DNA of 64,000 nt from Natrinema pellirubrum DSM 15624 (lineage in GTDB: Archaea; Halobacteriota; Halobacteria; Halobacteriales; Natrialbaceae): positions 2,232,001 through 2,296,000 of the forward strand of contig NC_019962.1 of the NCBI RefSeq assembly GCF_000230735.2. The letters run 5' to 3'. Made by a program: the position numbers and the translations under genes. The notes beneath the pieces were generated by a model that saw nothing but the letters and a program-made list of their open reading frames with translations, was not told where the DNA came from and did no database searches. How positions within the stretch are numbered: the stretch's first letter is position 1; every line of letters starts with the position of its first letter. Positions 9,540 to 19,060 of the stretch are shown here, one piece after another.

Positions 9540-10655
9540 ATGCGACGACAGCTAGCCGTCATCCTGACAGTTCTCCTCACTGTTTCGGCGATCGGGCCCG
9601 CCGTGGCCGGCGCCGGAACCGGGACTGGAGCAGCCGTACAAGACGCCGAGGTACAGTGTGACTATCCACGCACGATGACCGACGCGACCGGCGAGGACGT
9701 GACGATCGAGGACGAACCCGAGTCGGTCGTCACGCTCTATCCGGGCGACGCACAACTCGCCTACTCGATCGGTGCCGAGGACACGGTCATCGGGATGCCA
9801 GTCAGCCAGTACACCGAGTCGCTCGAGGCCGGCGACAGGACCGACATCACCGGCGACGACGGCTTGACTCCCGTCGCCGAGGAGATCATCAACCTGAACC
9901 CCGATGTCGTCCTCGCCGCAAATATCGCCCTGGGCAATGCTGACCTCCGCGAGCAACTCGAGGACGCCGGGATCACGGTCGTCGTCCTCGACCGGGCGAC
10001 CTCGCTCGAGGACGTTCGCGAGAACGTCCGCGTGACCGGGCAGGTGACCGGCGAGTGCGACGGTGCCGAGGAGACGCTCCAGTGGATGAACGAGCGCCTC
10101 GAGATCTACGAGAACGCGCTCGAAAACGAGTCCGCACCGCTCGCGTACTACGACGGCGGCGAGAGCGGCGACACCCACGGCACGGAGACGTTCCAGCACG
10201 ACGTGATGACGACGGCCGGTCTCACCAACCTGGCGGCCGAAACGGGTCAGGAAGGGTGGGGGCAGATGAACTCCGAGGTCGTCGTCGACGCGAACCCCGA
10301 GTGGATCGTCTACCCCGACCGGACGGAGTCGCCGCCATCGGCGGACGCCCTTCAGGGGACGACCGCCGTCAGTGAGGGCAAGGTCGTCGCCGTCGACGAC
10401 AACGCGATGAGCCAACCCGGCCCCAACGTCGTCTACGCGATCGACACGCTCATCGAGGCGGTCCACCCCGAGGTGTACGACGATATCGAAGGCGACCTCG
10501 AGGCGGTCGACGGGGAGTACCGAGACGATGGCAACGAGTCGGACGGCGGATCGGAGAGCGACGGGGATAACGAGAGCGCTATCCCCGGTTTCGGCACTGC
10601 CGCCGCGCTGATCGCCCTGCTGGCCGCCGCCGGCTTCGTTGCCCGGCGACGATAG
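9540..10655 (+). CDS. btuF: Cobalamin ABC transporter substrate-binding protein, PGF-CTERM
   Basis: A 371-aa secreted solute-binding protein. It has an N-terminal Sec signal (about residues 5-24, ending near AGAGTG), a class III periplasmic-binding fold with the motif [12 protein letters not shown], and an acidic linker. The C-terminal tail [20 protein letters not shown] followed by RRR is a PGF-CTERM sorting signal, so archaeosortase-type processing and lipid anchoring are expected. It delivers the corrinoid (or related ligand) to BtuCD, whose genes are divergent. Confidence 0.88.
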   Translation: MRRQLAVILTVLLTVSAIGPAVAGAGTGTGAAVQDAEVQCDYPRTMTDATGEDVTIEDEPESVVTLYPGDAQLAYSIGAEDTVIGMPVSQYTESLEAGDRTDITGDDGLTPVAEEIINLNPDVVLAANIALGNADLREQLEDAGITVVVLDRATSLEDVRENVRVTGQVTGECDGAEETLQWMNERLEIYENALENESAPLAYYDGGESGDTHGTETFQHDVMTTAGLTNLAAETGQEGWGQMNSEVVVDANPEWIVYPDRTESPPSADALQGTTAVSEGKVVAVDDNAMSQPGPNVVYAIDTLIEAVHPEVYDDIEGDLEAVDGEYRDDGNESDGGSESDGDNESAIPGFGTAAALIALLAAAGFVARRR

Positions 10656-10758
10656 CGTCTCGGGTCCTTTCTCTCTCTCCCGTTCGATTCGCCGCGTCCC
10701 GCTGCGCCGACGTATCGTTTTGAAAAGGGTTTACTCGCCGGGCCGCACAGAAACGCCC

Positions 10759-11040
10759 ATGGTCGAGAACGTCATCTGGCCCGCCTATCTCGATGCGGCC
10801 CTCTCGCGGGCCGAGGGACGGCGCGTGGCCGAGGATCTGGCGGTCGAGGAACCGACGGTCGACGAGATCGCGAAGGCCGTCCAGCAGATCGGGTACGACG
10901 CCACGATCGAGCGGGACAAGGCCTACTCGCGGGAACACTGGGCTGACCGGGGCCGGGTCGTCGTCCGTGGGGCCGACGACTCGACGAAGAACGACCTCGT
11001 TCAAGCCGTCGCGGCGTACGTCGTCGCGATGCGCGAGTGA
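10759..11040 (+). CDS. srp19: Signal recognition particle 19 kDa protein
   Basis: A 93-aa basic/acidic RNA-binding protein that binds helices 6 and 8 of 7S RNA and prepares it for SRP54 binding. The start [19 protein letters not shown] and the middle [20 protein letters not shown] are characteristic of archaeal SRP19. The ATG at 10759 is chosen because the conserved region begins there; a 40-residue upstream extension of the frame is unlikely to be coding. Its stop (TGA at 11038-11040) is separated by one base from the gar1 start, so the two are co-translated. Confidence 0.93.
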   Translation: MVENVIWPAYLDAALSRAEGRRVAEDLAVEEPTVDEIAKAVQQIGYDATIERDKAYSREHWADRGRVVVRGADDSTKNDLVQAVAAYVVAMRE

Positions 11041-11041
11041 G

Positions 11042-11281
11042 ATGCGCCGGGTTGGAAGCGTCGTCCGCACCGCACAGGGCCTCGCGGTCCTCCGGGCGGA
11101 CGAAACGGACGGCGACGCCCACCGCGACGAGATCGGGACGACGGTCCTCGACGACGACCTCGAGGCGATCGGCCGCGTGGTCGACGTCTTCGGCCCGGTC
11201 TCGCGGCCGTATCTGGCGGTGACGCCCGACGACGGCGTCCACTTGCCCGCACTGGTCGGGTCGACGCTGTACGCGCGGTAG
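11042..11281 (+). CDS. gar1: H/ACA RNP protein Gar1
   Basis: A 79-aa beta-barrel protein of the H/ACA box guide complex (with Cbf5, Nop10 and L7Ae) that supports RNA-guided pseudouridylation. The motif RVVDVFGPVSRPYLAV, after an internal IGTTVLDDDLEAIG, is the Gar1 core. It follows srp19 by a single base, a pairing seen in many haloarchaea. It is too short and in too different a frame to be separated from the longer overlapping open frame without the start motif MRRVGSVV. Confidence 0.92.
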   Translation: MRRVGSVVRTAQGLAVLRADETDGDAHRDEIGTTVLDDDLEAIGRVVDVFGPVSRPYLAVTPDDGVHLPALVGSTLYAR

Positions 11282-11343
11282 CGGTCGCTTTTCTCGGAAA
11301 CTCCTCGTCACCACCAGCCCCTCGAGTGAAAAAGCCGATATAA

Positions 11344-11361
11344 GCGGGGTTCGAACCCCGC
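11344..11361. repeat. Perfect 18-bp palindrome before the presenilin-like gene
   Basis: GCGGGGTTCGAACCCCGC reads the same on both strands and ends three bases before the ATG at 11365. A TATA-like gatataag lies directly upstream (about 11337-11344). The position between TATA box and start codon suggests an operator or a 5' hairpin. It resembles a tRNA T-arm, but the stem geometry does not fit one. Confidence 0.6.
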
Positions 11362-11364
11362 CGC

Positions 11365-12426
11365 ATGAACGATCGGAGCCGGATCCTCGCGGCCGTCGGC
11401 GCGACGGTCCTGCTGTTCGTCGCCGTCCAGATCGGTGCCCTGGCACTGGTCGAACCGTTCGACCAGTCGGGACGACAGGCCGTCGAGAACCCGCAGGATC
11501 CGACCAACAGCATCTTTTACGTCGGTATCATGCTCGTCGCAACCGCGCTGATGCTCGCCGCCTTCCGGTACGACCTCGAGGGGCTGATCAGACTCCTGCT
11601 GGTCGGTGTCAGCGTGACGATCTCGTGGTACGTCTTCGCCGAACTCGTGCCCGCCCTCGTCGAGCCGATCGCCCCGGCGGGCGTCGCGGACGCCCTCGCC
11701 GTCCTCGCCTCGCTGGCTGTCGGTGCCGCCCTGCTGTGGTATCCCGAGTGGTACGTCATCGACGGCGCGGGGATCGTGATGGGAGCCGGTGCCGCCGCCC
11801 TCTTCGGGATCAGCTTCGGGCTCCTGCCGGCCCTATTGTTGCTCTCGGTGCTGGCCGTCTACGACGCCATCAGCGTCTACGGCACCGAACACATGCTCGA
11901 TCTCGCCGAGGGCGTGATGGACCTCAAGATTCCGGTCGTCCTCGTCGTGCCGACAACGCTGTCGTACTCCTATCTCGCGGCCGGCAGTGCCGAGGACGCC
12001 CTCGAGGACGAAAGCGCCGCCGACGGCGGCCAGCCGGTCGCCGAACCCGAGGACGCGGGGGGCGACGAAGCAGCTACCGTCGACGACGATGGGACAGCCA
12101 CGACCGACGAGGCGGCCGGGGACGACGTCCTCGAGCGTGACGCCTTCTTCATCGGACTGGGCGACGCCGTCATCCCGACAGTGCTGGTCGCCAGCGCCGC
12201 GTCGTTCCTCGAGGCCGGGGCGATCGCGGTGCCGGGGCTCGCGCTGAACCTGGCGGCGCTTGGCGCGTCGCTGGGGACGATCGCCGGCTTGCTCGTCCTC
12301 ATGTACATGGTGATCGAGGGGCGGGCCCACGCCGGCCTCCCGCTGTTGAACGGCGGGGCGATCGGGGGCTATCTGCTCGGCGCGCTCGCCAGCGGCGTCT
12401 CGATCGCGACTGCGGTCGGGTTCTGA
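11365..12426 (+). CDS. Presenilin-like A22 intramembrane aspartyl protease
   Basis: A 353-aa polytopic membrane protein of the archaeal presenilin/signal-peptide-peptidase homologue family. The catalytic aspartates are visible as YD at 166-167 (in VYDAISVYGTEHM) and GLGD at 264-267 (in FFIGLGDAVIP). A LPLLNGG stretch near 325-331 stands where the PAL motif is expected. Nine helices can be drawn. A Glu/Asp/Ala-rich cytoplasmic loop (about 208-255) separates the two catalytic helices. It lies 83 bases downstream of gar1 on the same strand, possibly with its own promoter. Substrates are unknown. Confidence 0.85.
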   Translation: MNDRSRILAAVGATVLLFVAVQIGALALVEPFDQSGRQAVENPQDPTNSIFYVGIMLVATALMLAAFRYDLEGLIRLLLVGVSVTISWYVFAELVPALVEPIAPAGVADALAVLASLAVGAALLWYPEWYVIDGAGIVMGAGAAALFGISFGLLPALLLLSVLAVYDAISVYGTEHMLDLAEGVMDLKIPVVLVVPTTLSYSYLAAGSAEDALEDESAADGGQPVAEPEDAGGDEAATVDDDGTATTDEAAGDDVLERDAFFIGLGDAVIPTVLVASAASFLEAGAIAVPGLALNLAALGASLGTIAGLLVLMYMVIEGRAHAGLPLLNGGAIGGYLLGALASGVSIATAVGF

Positions 12427-12444
12427 CCCCAGCCGTCCCACGAC

Positions 12445-13674
12445 CTATCGGTCGACGACGGTGACGCCGCGAACCTCGAACCGAGCCCCGCCGTTTCGTC
12501 CCGACGTGACCCTGATCGACCAGCCGTGGGCGTCGACCACGTCGCTGACGATCGCCAACCCGAAACCCGAGCCGCCGGCGCTCGAGTAGCCACTCTCGAA
12601 GATCCGCTCGCGCTCGTCGGGCGGGATTCCGGGACCGTCGTCTTCGACGTAAAACCCGTCGTAGTCGGCCGCTTCGCCCGACCAGTCCGTGGGCCGCGTT
12701 CCGTCCTCGACCGCTTTCGCCGCCTCGTCGTCGCGGTCCCCGTCGGCGGCCGTCGACTCGAGGGCCCCGATCTCGATACGGGGGCCGTCTCCCCCGTGTT
12801 CGACGGCGTTCTGCTGAGCGTGCGAAGCAGGGTTCGTCGAGCCATGCTCGACGGCGTCCTGACGAGTGTGCGAGTCAGGGCTTGTCGAACCGTGTTCGAC
12901 AGCGTTTCGAAACAGGTTCTCGAAGAGGTGGGCCAGAAGCGACGGATCGGCACGGATCACGACGTCGTCGACGACGTCGACGCTCGCGCCGTCCGTGCGG
13001 ACGGTGGTCCAGGCAGTCTCGACGGCCCGCGAGAGCGCCAGGAGTTCGGTCTCCTCGACCGTATCGATCGTCGCGAGGAGCAACGCCTCGTTGATGATCG
13101 ACTCCATGCGCTCGAGCGAGGCGCGCAACGGGTTTTCGTCGCTGTCGTCGCCGAGGTCGACGCCGTCGTCCAACTCGAGCATCTCCGCGTGTGCCAGCGC
13201 AACGGACAGCGGGTTCCGGAGGTCGTGAGAGAGCAGTGTGGCGAACGATTCCATCCGCTCGGCCTGTTCTCGCGTCCGCCGCTCGAGGAGTTTGCGCTCG
13301 GTGATGTCGACGTGCATGACGAGGACGAACCGCTCGCCGCCGTGGTCGTACGGTCTGGCATCCAGCAGGTACCAGCCGTCCTCGCCCGGCGTGTGGCAGG
13401 GGTACTCGAGGCGGAACGACTCGCTGTCGCCGGCGGCGATCGCGCGGATCCCGCGTGCAGTTTCGACTGCATCGGGATCGTCGCTCGCCTCACAGACCGC
13501 GAGGTAGTTACTCCCGACGCCACCCGCGCTCCGTGCTAGTCCCTGTTCCTCGCCGAACGATTCCCAGGACTCGTTCGTGTCGACGATCGTCCCCGACGCG
13601 TCGAGGATCGCGACGCGTGCGGGCAACGCGTCGAAGCCGGCCGCGACCAACGCATCCGTGCTTGGGCCACTCAT
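12445..13674 (-). CDS. PAS-domain sensor histidine kinase with expanded N box
   Basis: A soluble haloarchaeal histidine kinase of 409 aa. A PAS domain (about residues 10-135) precedes the HisKA phosphoacceptor motif SHDLRNPLSVALAHAEML and a HATPase domain with G boxes ending SGFGLAIVSDVVDAHGW. Directly after the N box (LFRNAVEHG) a 16-residue unit is repeated (AVEHGSTSPDSHTRQD, AVEHGSTNPASHAQQN, then AVEHGG), inserting about 32 residues into the ATP-binding domain. The ATG at 13674 is chosen over an upstream GTG. No response regulator is adjacent, and the signal is unknown. Confidence 0.85.
   Translation of the reverse strand: MSGPSTDALVAAGFDALPARVAILDASGTIVDTNESWESFGEEQGLARSAGGVGSNYLAVCEASDDPDAVETARGIRAIAAGDSESFRLEYPCHTPGEDGWYLLDARPYDHGGERFVLVMHVDITERKLLERRTREQAERMESFATLLSHDLRNPLSVALAHAEMLELDDGVDLGDDSDENPLRASLERMESIINEALLLATIDTVEETELLALSRAVETAWTTVRTDGASVDVVDDVVIRADPSLLAHLFENLFRNAVEHGSTSPDSHTRQDAVEHGSTNPASHAQQNAVEHGGDGPRIEIGALESTAADGDRDDEAAKAVEDGTRPTDWSGEAADYDGFYVEDDGPGIPPDERERIFESGYSSAGGSGFGLAIVSDVVDAHGWSIRVTSGRNGGARFEVRGVTVVDR
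12796..12900 (-). repeat. 48-bp tandem repeat inside the histidine-kinase gene
   Basis: Units begin at 12796, 12844 and 12892, a spacing of exactly 48 bp, giving a little over two copies. Each encodes 16 residues starting AVEHG and preserves the reading frame. The units differ at scattered positions, so the expansion is not very recent. Confidence 0.85.
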
Positions 13675-13781
13675 ACTGTCCACTGGACCGCGACCTACTT
13701 GAGCGGTGTTGCTAGTCGCCACTGGAAGTCGGTGCTGTAACGCCACCCGGACCGAGAACGGAGCAGCTCGTCCCCGTTGGC

Positions 13782-15281
<1,500 letters not shown>

Positions 15282-15372
15282 TGGGCTCACTTCCCCCGGA
15301 CGACAGTTAAACGGTGTGATGCACCGCGAACGCGGCGGTTACCCGGGATCGAACTGTCGAGTCGGACAGGCG

Positions 15373-15993
15373 TCAATCGAGGTACTCGAGGTCACCGAAG
15401 CGCTCGCGGTTCATCGTCGTGACGACGAACCGGCGTAGCGTCTCGATCAGTTCCGCTTCCGTCTCGTAGGTCTCGATGCGCAGGTCCCATCGAGTCCGTG
15501 CCGACCGGATCATCTCGCTGGTCACGTTCGCCTCGCGAACGAAGACGATTCGGTCGCTTCCCGTCTCCGCGACGGCCTCGAGAATGCTCCCCGCCTCCTC
15601 GCCGACGCCGAAGTTGTGGCCGAGAAACGGCAGGACGAACGCGGTCGCGTTCGCACACCGCGTGTACTCGATGCTCTGGGTCACCGCATCGACCTCGTCC
15701 GTATCGATATCGACGTCGACCGCGAGGAACGCGTTCACCCCCGGATCCGCCCGGAGCGATCCCTGGACTCGACGCAGGAGCGCCTTCGCCTCGTCGATCT
15801 CGTCCTCGTTCCGGAAGAGCCGTTCAAAGGGGCTGGGCAGGTCTTCGACCGCCACGTCTTGCAGTTCCTCGTCGGTCAACACGTAGTTCAGGTTGAACGA
15901 TTTGTACGGCCCCATCAGATAGCACAGAAACCGGTCGTACCCGACGGTTCCGAGCCGATCGGCGATGAGATCCCGGGTGATCTCCCGAGTCAT
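15373..15993 (-). CDS. Haloarchaeal conserved protein, unknown function
   Basis: A 206-aa soluble protein with no recognised catalytic motif. The sequence suggests an alpha/beta fold resembling nucleotide-deoxyribosyltransferase or TIR-like 'DUF7509' proteins: YDRFLCYLMGPYKSFN at the start and TAFVLPFLGHNFGVGEEAGS in the middle, with acidic residues after strands. The family name is recalled, not checked. The ATG at 15993 is supported by a TATATAAATA box 24-33 bases upstream. It is divergent from an ArsR-type regulator, which may control it. Confidence 0.7.
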   Translation of the reverse strand: MTREITRDLIADRLGTVGYDRFLCYLMGPYKSFNLNYVLTDEELQDVAVEDLPSPFERLFRNEDEIDEAKALLRRVQGSLRADPGVNAFLAVDVDIDTDEVDAVTQSIEYTRCANATAFVLPFLGHNFGVGEEAGSILEAVAETGSDRIVFVREANVTSEMIRSARTRWDLRIETYETEAELIETLRRFVVTTMNRERFGDLEYLD

Positions 15994-16091
15994 ACCTCGA
16001 GCGACTCGCGGGTAGTATATAAATAAGGGTGTTTTCAGCGAACGTTGGCTTGACAAAGACTAAAAACGGAGAGCGAGTAGGTCTCGGTACG
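15994..16091. promoter_or_regulatory. Divergent promoter pair
   Basis: A strong minus-strand TATA box (complement of TATATAAATA, 16017-16026) lies 24-33 bases from the ATG at 15993. A plus-strand ctaaaaac box (16060-16067) lies about 28 bases from the ATG at 16092. Both distances fit leaderless haloarchaeal promoters and support the start choices on both sides. Confidence 0.65.
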
Positions 16092-16496
16092 ATGGGGACG
16101 AAACACACTCGAGTCGACGACGCCCCGGACGATCCGGACGATCTCCTCCCGGAGCGAAGCGTCCTCTCCCTCGAGGAGTACCTCGAGATGCAGGCCGCGG
16201 TCGGGAACCGAACCCGGTTCGAGATCCTCTACCGACTCTCCCACGCGGACGAACTGACGCCGACGGAACTCGATTCGGTCATGGACGTCGACGACAGCAC
16301 GCTCCACTACCACCTCGAGAAACTCCGGGACGTCGGTCTTATCGAGAAACGCGTTCGGACGGAACGGGACAGTAACGGTCTCTATACCTACTACAGGCCG
16401 ACGGTCCTCGGCGAGGTCATTCTCGAACACGGGGTCGAAGAACTCCTCCGGCGCGAGTGGGACTTCGGCGAGGCCTACGACAGCAGCGCGGCCTGA
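16092..16496 (+). CDS. ArsR-type winged-helix regulator
   Basis: A 134-aa DNA-binding protein with a single winged HTH (about residues 30-100). VGNRTRFEILYRLSHADELT leads into the recognition helix DDSTLHYHLEKLRDVGLIEK, the ArsR/HTH_20 pattern. No metal-binding cysteines are present, so sensing of metals is unlikely. The start at 16092 is set by the promoter box described upstream; the longer frame would run through that box. The divergent gene at 15373-15993 is the obvious candidate target. Confidence 0.85.
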   Translation: MGTKHTRVDDAPDDPDDLLPERSVLSLEEYLEMQAAVGNRTRFEILYRLSHADELTPTELDSVMDVDDSTLHYHLEKLRDVGLIEKRVRTERDSNGLYTYYRPTVLGEVILEHGVEELLRREWDFGEAYDSSAA

Positions 16497-16517
16497 CTCC
16501 GGACTGTCGGGACCCGG

Positions 16518-17021
16518 TCAATCGGCCCGGACGTCGACTCGATCGAGCGCGTCTTCGACCGCCCGTAGCGCCGTCGCCCCCGCGCGTCGATCGACGACGA
16601 GGATCATCGTTCCGTCGGCGACGGCCGCGGCGTCCGGCGCGATCCCCTCGACGTCGAGTCGCTCGAGGGCGGCCCCTGTGGCGGCCGCGTCGACCTCGCC
16701 CGTCGCGACGATGGCCGTCGAATCGCCGCCGCAGGGGCCAAAGGCCGCGTCGCCGACGGTTACGAGCGCGTCGTCGCGGTCGGCCCCCTCCTCGAGTCGC
16801 CCAACGCCGCTTTCCATCCGCACGCGAACGTCGCGGGAGTCGGTCTCGTGGGCGGGCAACTCGTCGGCGTACCGGCGCAGCGCCGTCGCGATCGCGTCGG
16901 CTTCGCCCTCGATCGGAAGCGAGCGGGCCGCGGCGGTGTAGTTGACGACGCCGGCCCGCAGGGCGGTCCGGAGGAACGGACGGCGATCGACCGTCCGTCG
17001 CGTCTCGGCTGCCAGTGACAT
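16518..17021 (-). CDS. Uncharacterised haloarchaeal protein
   Basis: A 167-aa soluble protein of unknown function. It begins MSLAAETRRTVDRRPFLRTA and has two alpha/beta halves; the second half (GDAAFGPCGGDSTAIVATGE) looks like a small ligand-binding domain similar in outline to ACT folds. That resemblance is only visual. The start at 17021 is preferred because TTTATGA (about 17045-17051) lies 27 bases upstream. An alternative ATG at 17048 would add nine residues. It lies tail to tail with the ArsR-type gene. Confidence 0.6.
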   Translation of the reverse strand: MSLAAETRRTVDRRPFLRTALRAGVVNYTAAARSLPIEGEADAIATALRRYADELPAHETDSRDVRVRMESGVGRLEEGADRDDALVTVGDAAFGPCGGDSTAIVATGEVDAAATGAALERLDVEGIAPDAAAVADGTMILVVDRRAGATALRAVEDALDRVDVRAD

Positions 17022-17153
17022 AGCGAGGACGGCGTCGCGAGCGATCATAAAGTCGCCGCCATCGCCGCTCGGACGGCTCGAGGCCGTTCCCCCAGTTTCG
17101 GGGAGAATCGATTCGTCCGACAGTATATACCGTTCCGGTCCCTTGGCTCTCCC

Positions 17154-17477
17154 ATGAGCGAGTCCGAACCGGCTCAGTCCCCGGCCGACGCCGTCCGCGA
17201 AGACGTGTCGCTGTTCCTCCGCCGGAACTTCCCCCAGATCGAGGCCCACGGCGGCGAGTCCGCGATCACCGAGGTCGACCTCGAGGCGGGGCGCGTCTCG
17301 ATCGCCCTGACCGGGGCCTGTAGCGGCTGTGGCGTCAGTTCGATGACGACGCAGGCGATCAAGCAACGACTGCCGGCCGAGATCGACGCGATCGACTACG
17401 TCGACGTCAGCACCGGGTTCGACGGCATGGCCAGTGGATCGTCGGGGCCCGACGTGCCCGACGACGTGCCGTTCTGA
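17154..17477 (+). CDS. NifU-like C-terminal domain Fe-S scaffold protein
   Basis: A 107-aa protein consisting of the NifU C-terminal (NFU) domain. LRRNFPQIEAHGGE leads to the cluster-binding motif GACSGCGVSSMT with Cys56 and Cys59. Such proteins carry or transfer [4Fe-4S] clusters. The C-terminal Gly/Ser/Pro/Asp tail is a haloarchaeal extension. It sits next to a BolA-like gene, and BolA proteins act in Fe-S trafficking, so a joint role is plausible. The preceding sequence has tatata at about 17124, a likely promoter. Confidence 0.88.
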   Translation: MSESEPAQSPADAVREDVSLFLRRNFPQIEAHGGESAITEVDLEAGRVSIALTGACSGCGVSSMTTQAIKQRLPAEIDAIDYVDVSTGFDGMASGSSGPDVPDDVPF

Positions 17478-17537
17478 ACCGGCCGCGCCACCGATCGCGA
17501 CCGCGGCGCTTTTGCCGCGAGCGACCAACCCTCTCCT

Positions 17538-17795
17538 ATGAAGCCAGCAGCCGTCGAGGACGTCATCGAATCGAACCTCGAGGACGCCGACGCCACGGTC
17601 ACACACGCACGAGACGAGGGCGACGAGGACCACCTCGCCGCGACGGTCGTCTCGCCGGTCTTCGACGGGCTCCCGCTCGTCCAGCAACATCAGGAGGTCT
17701 ACGACGCGCTGGGCGATCACATGACCACCGACATCCACGCCCTCGAACTGTCGACGTACACCCCGGAGGAGTACGACGACCTCGAGGGCGAATAG
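17538..17795 (+). CDS. BolA-family protein
   Basis: An 85-aa protein with the BolA/IbaG fold. The conserved segment LPLVQQHQEVYDALGDHMTT carries the family's helix-turn region. In other organisms BolA partners with monothiol glutaredoxins in Fe-S cluster handling. The NifU-like gene lies only 60 bases upstream on the same strand, consistent with a short Fe-S unit. No glutaredoxin is adjacent. Confidence 0.88.
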   Translation: MKPAAVEDVIESNLEDADATVTHARDEGDEDHLAATVVSPVFDGLPLVQQHQEVYDALGDHMTTDIHALELSTYTPEEYDDLEGE

Positions 17796-17986
17796 AGCGA
17801 CCGACGCCTGTGCCGTCGTTCGACACGGCCTCGAACGGGCTCGCTGCAGGCACGCAGTCGAAGCCGACGGCTTTCACTCCGTGAAACGACTGCACGGGCC
17901 GATCCGGAAACGCGGATTGAAAACATCGGTCGGGGACGAATTATTTTCTGGACAATTATATCGTTCCACGCCGGTTATCGTGGGGT

Positions 17987-18484
17987 ATGGCATCGACGAT
18001 GGGCGAAACGGACGAATCGGTCACGATCGACGAACCGGACCTCGCGGGCGAAGCGCCGACCGAGGCGGGGTTCGGTCGCGTCCTCGTCGCGGTCGACGGC
18101 GAGACGCCCGCTGCGGTCGGGCGGGTCGCGATCGCGGAGGCCGCCCGACACGGCGCTCGAGTCGACGCGCTGTCGATCGTCCGCATGACCGCGTCCGTCG
18201 ACGGCTGGGACATGCTTGTCGAGCGGCGGGAAGACAGCGCCGAGACGGCGCTCGAGGCGGTCGAGGACGTGTCCGTCGGCACCGATGTCACGGTCTCGAA
18301 ACGGCTTCGATACGGCGATCCGGCCGAGGAGATCGCCCGCTACGCTGCCCACAACGACATCGATCTCGTTGTGATCGGCGAACCGACCCGGACCGGCCTC
18401 CGACGCTATCTCTCGCCGACCAGCGTCACCGACCGCGTCCGTCGGGCCTCGTCCGTTCCAGTGCTGACGGTCCCCGACGACTGA
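17987..18484 (+). CDS. Universal stress protein (UspA family)
   Basis: A 165-aa single-domain Usp. The strand VLVAVDGETP begins the domain, and the C-terminal part has NDIDLVVIGEPTRTGLRRYL and SVTDRVRRASSVPVLTVP. The ATP-binding G-2x-G-9x-G(S/T) pattern is only partly kept: the usual GxxGxxGxxxxxxGS is here GEPTRTGLRRYLSPTS, so ATP binding is doubtful. The start at 17987 fits a TATA-like ATTATA (17956-17961), 26-31 bases upstream; an alternative ATG lies 12 bases further on. Confidence 0.85.
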   Translation: MASTMGETDESVTIDEPDLAGEAPTEAGFGRVLVAVDGETPAAVGRVAIAEAARHGARVDALSIVRMTASVDGWDMLVERREDSAETALEAVEDVSVGTDVTVSKRLRYGDPAEEIARYAAHNDIDLVVIGEPTRTGLRRYLSPTSVTDRVRRASSVPVLTVPDD

Positions 18485-18598
18485 CCGTTCCGCGTCTCCG
18501 CCGCTTCCATCCCCGCGCCGGCGTCCGTCGATTCGACCGCCTGCCGGTCACGCCCGTTGACCCGTGGATTTATTTCATCTCGGTGACGCTTCCATCAT

Positions 18599-19060
18599 AT
18601 GGAGACGCTTCATCCCCGCATCAGGCTTATCTGGATCGCCCGCGGCGCGATCGCGGCGGTCGTCCTCGCCGTCGCCCTCGTCGCCCTCGATCAGTGGCGA
18701 GTTACCGTCCCGCCGCTCGCGATCGCGGCCGTCGTCGCCGTTGCACTGGTTCTCGCCGTCGGCTACGCCGTCCGCCTCTACCAGGTCTGGCGGTTCGAAC
18801 TGCAGGACGATGCCCTCTACCTCGAGCGCGGCGTCGTCACGTTCGTCGAGACCGCCGTTCCGTTCGTCCGCGTCCAGCACGTTGACACCCAGTTCGGTCC
18901 CGTCGAGCGGGCACTCGGCCTCTCGAGCGTCGTGGTCTATACCGCCGGCTCCCGGAACGCCGACGTTCGGATTCCGGGCCTGACGCCGGACCGGGCCCGC
19001 AGCCTACAGGAGACCCTCCGCGAACTGGCTATCGAGAGTGAGGGCGACGATGCCGTCTGA
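18599..19060 (+). CDS. bPH2-domain membrane protein (YdbS-like), copy 1
   Basis: A 153-aa protein with two N-terminal membrane helices (about 12-30 and 38-58) and one bacterial PH domain of the bPH2 (YdbS/DUF304) type, in which VWRFELQDDALYLERGVV is the conserved entry. Its gene overlaps the larger partner by 11 bases (the partner starts at 19050), so the two are translationally coupled. Bacterial YdbS/YdbT pairs have been linked to secreted-peptide resistance and envelope functions; the archaeal role is unknown. A paralogous pair lies at 25206-27259. Confidence 0.85.
   Translation: METLHPRIRLIWIARGAIAAVVLAVALVALDQWRVTVPPLAIAAVVAVALVLAVGYAVRLYQVWRFELQDDALYLERGVVTFVETAVPFVRVQHVDTQFGPVERALGLSSVVVYTAGSRNADVRIPGLTPDRARSLQETLRELAIESEGDDAV

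Noticed and set aside
11344-11361. tRNA T-arm or tRNA fragment suggested by GGGGTTCGAACCCC
   Set aside because: With a proper 7-nt T-loop the five-base stem does not pair, and no D-arm or anticodon arm lies upstream. It is a simple palindrome.
16518-17738. 406-residue version of the gene at 16518
   Set aside because: The upstream half overlaps the well-supported NifU-like and BolA-like genes on the other strand and lacks similarity. A promoter-like box favours the start at 17021.
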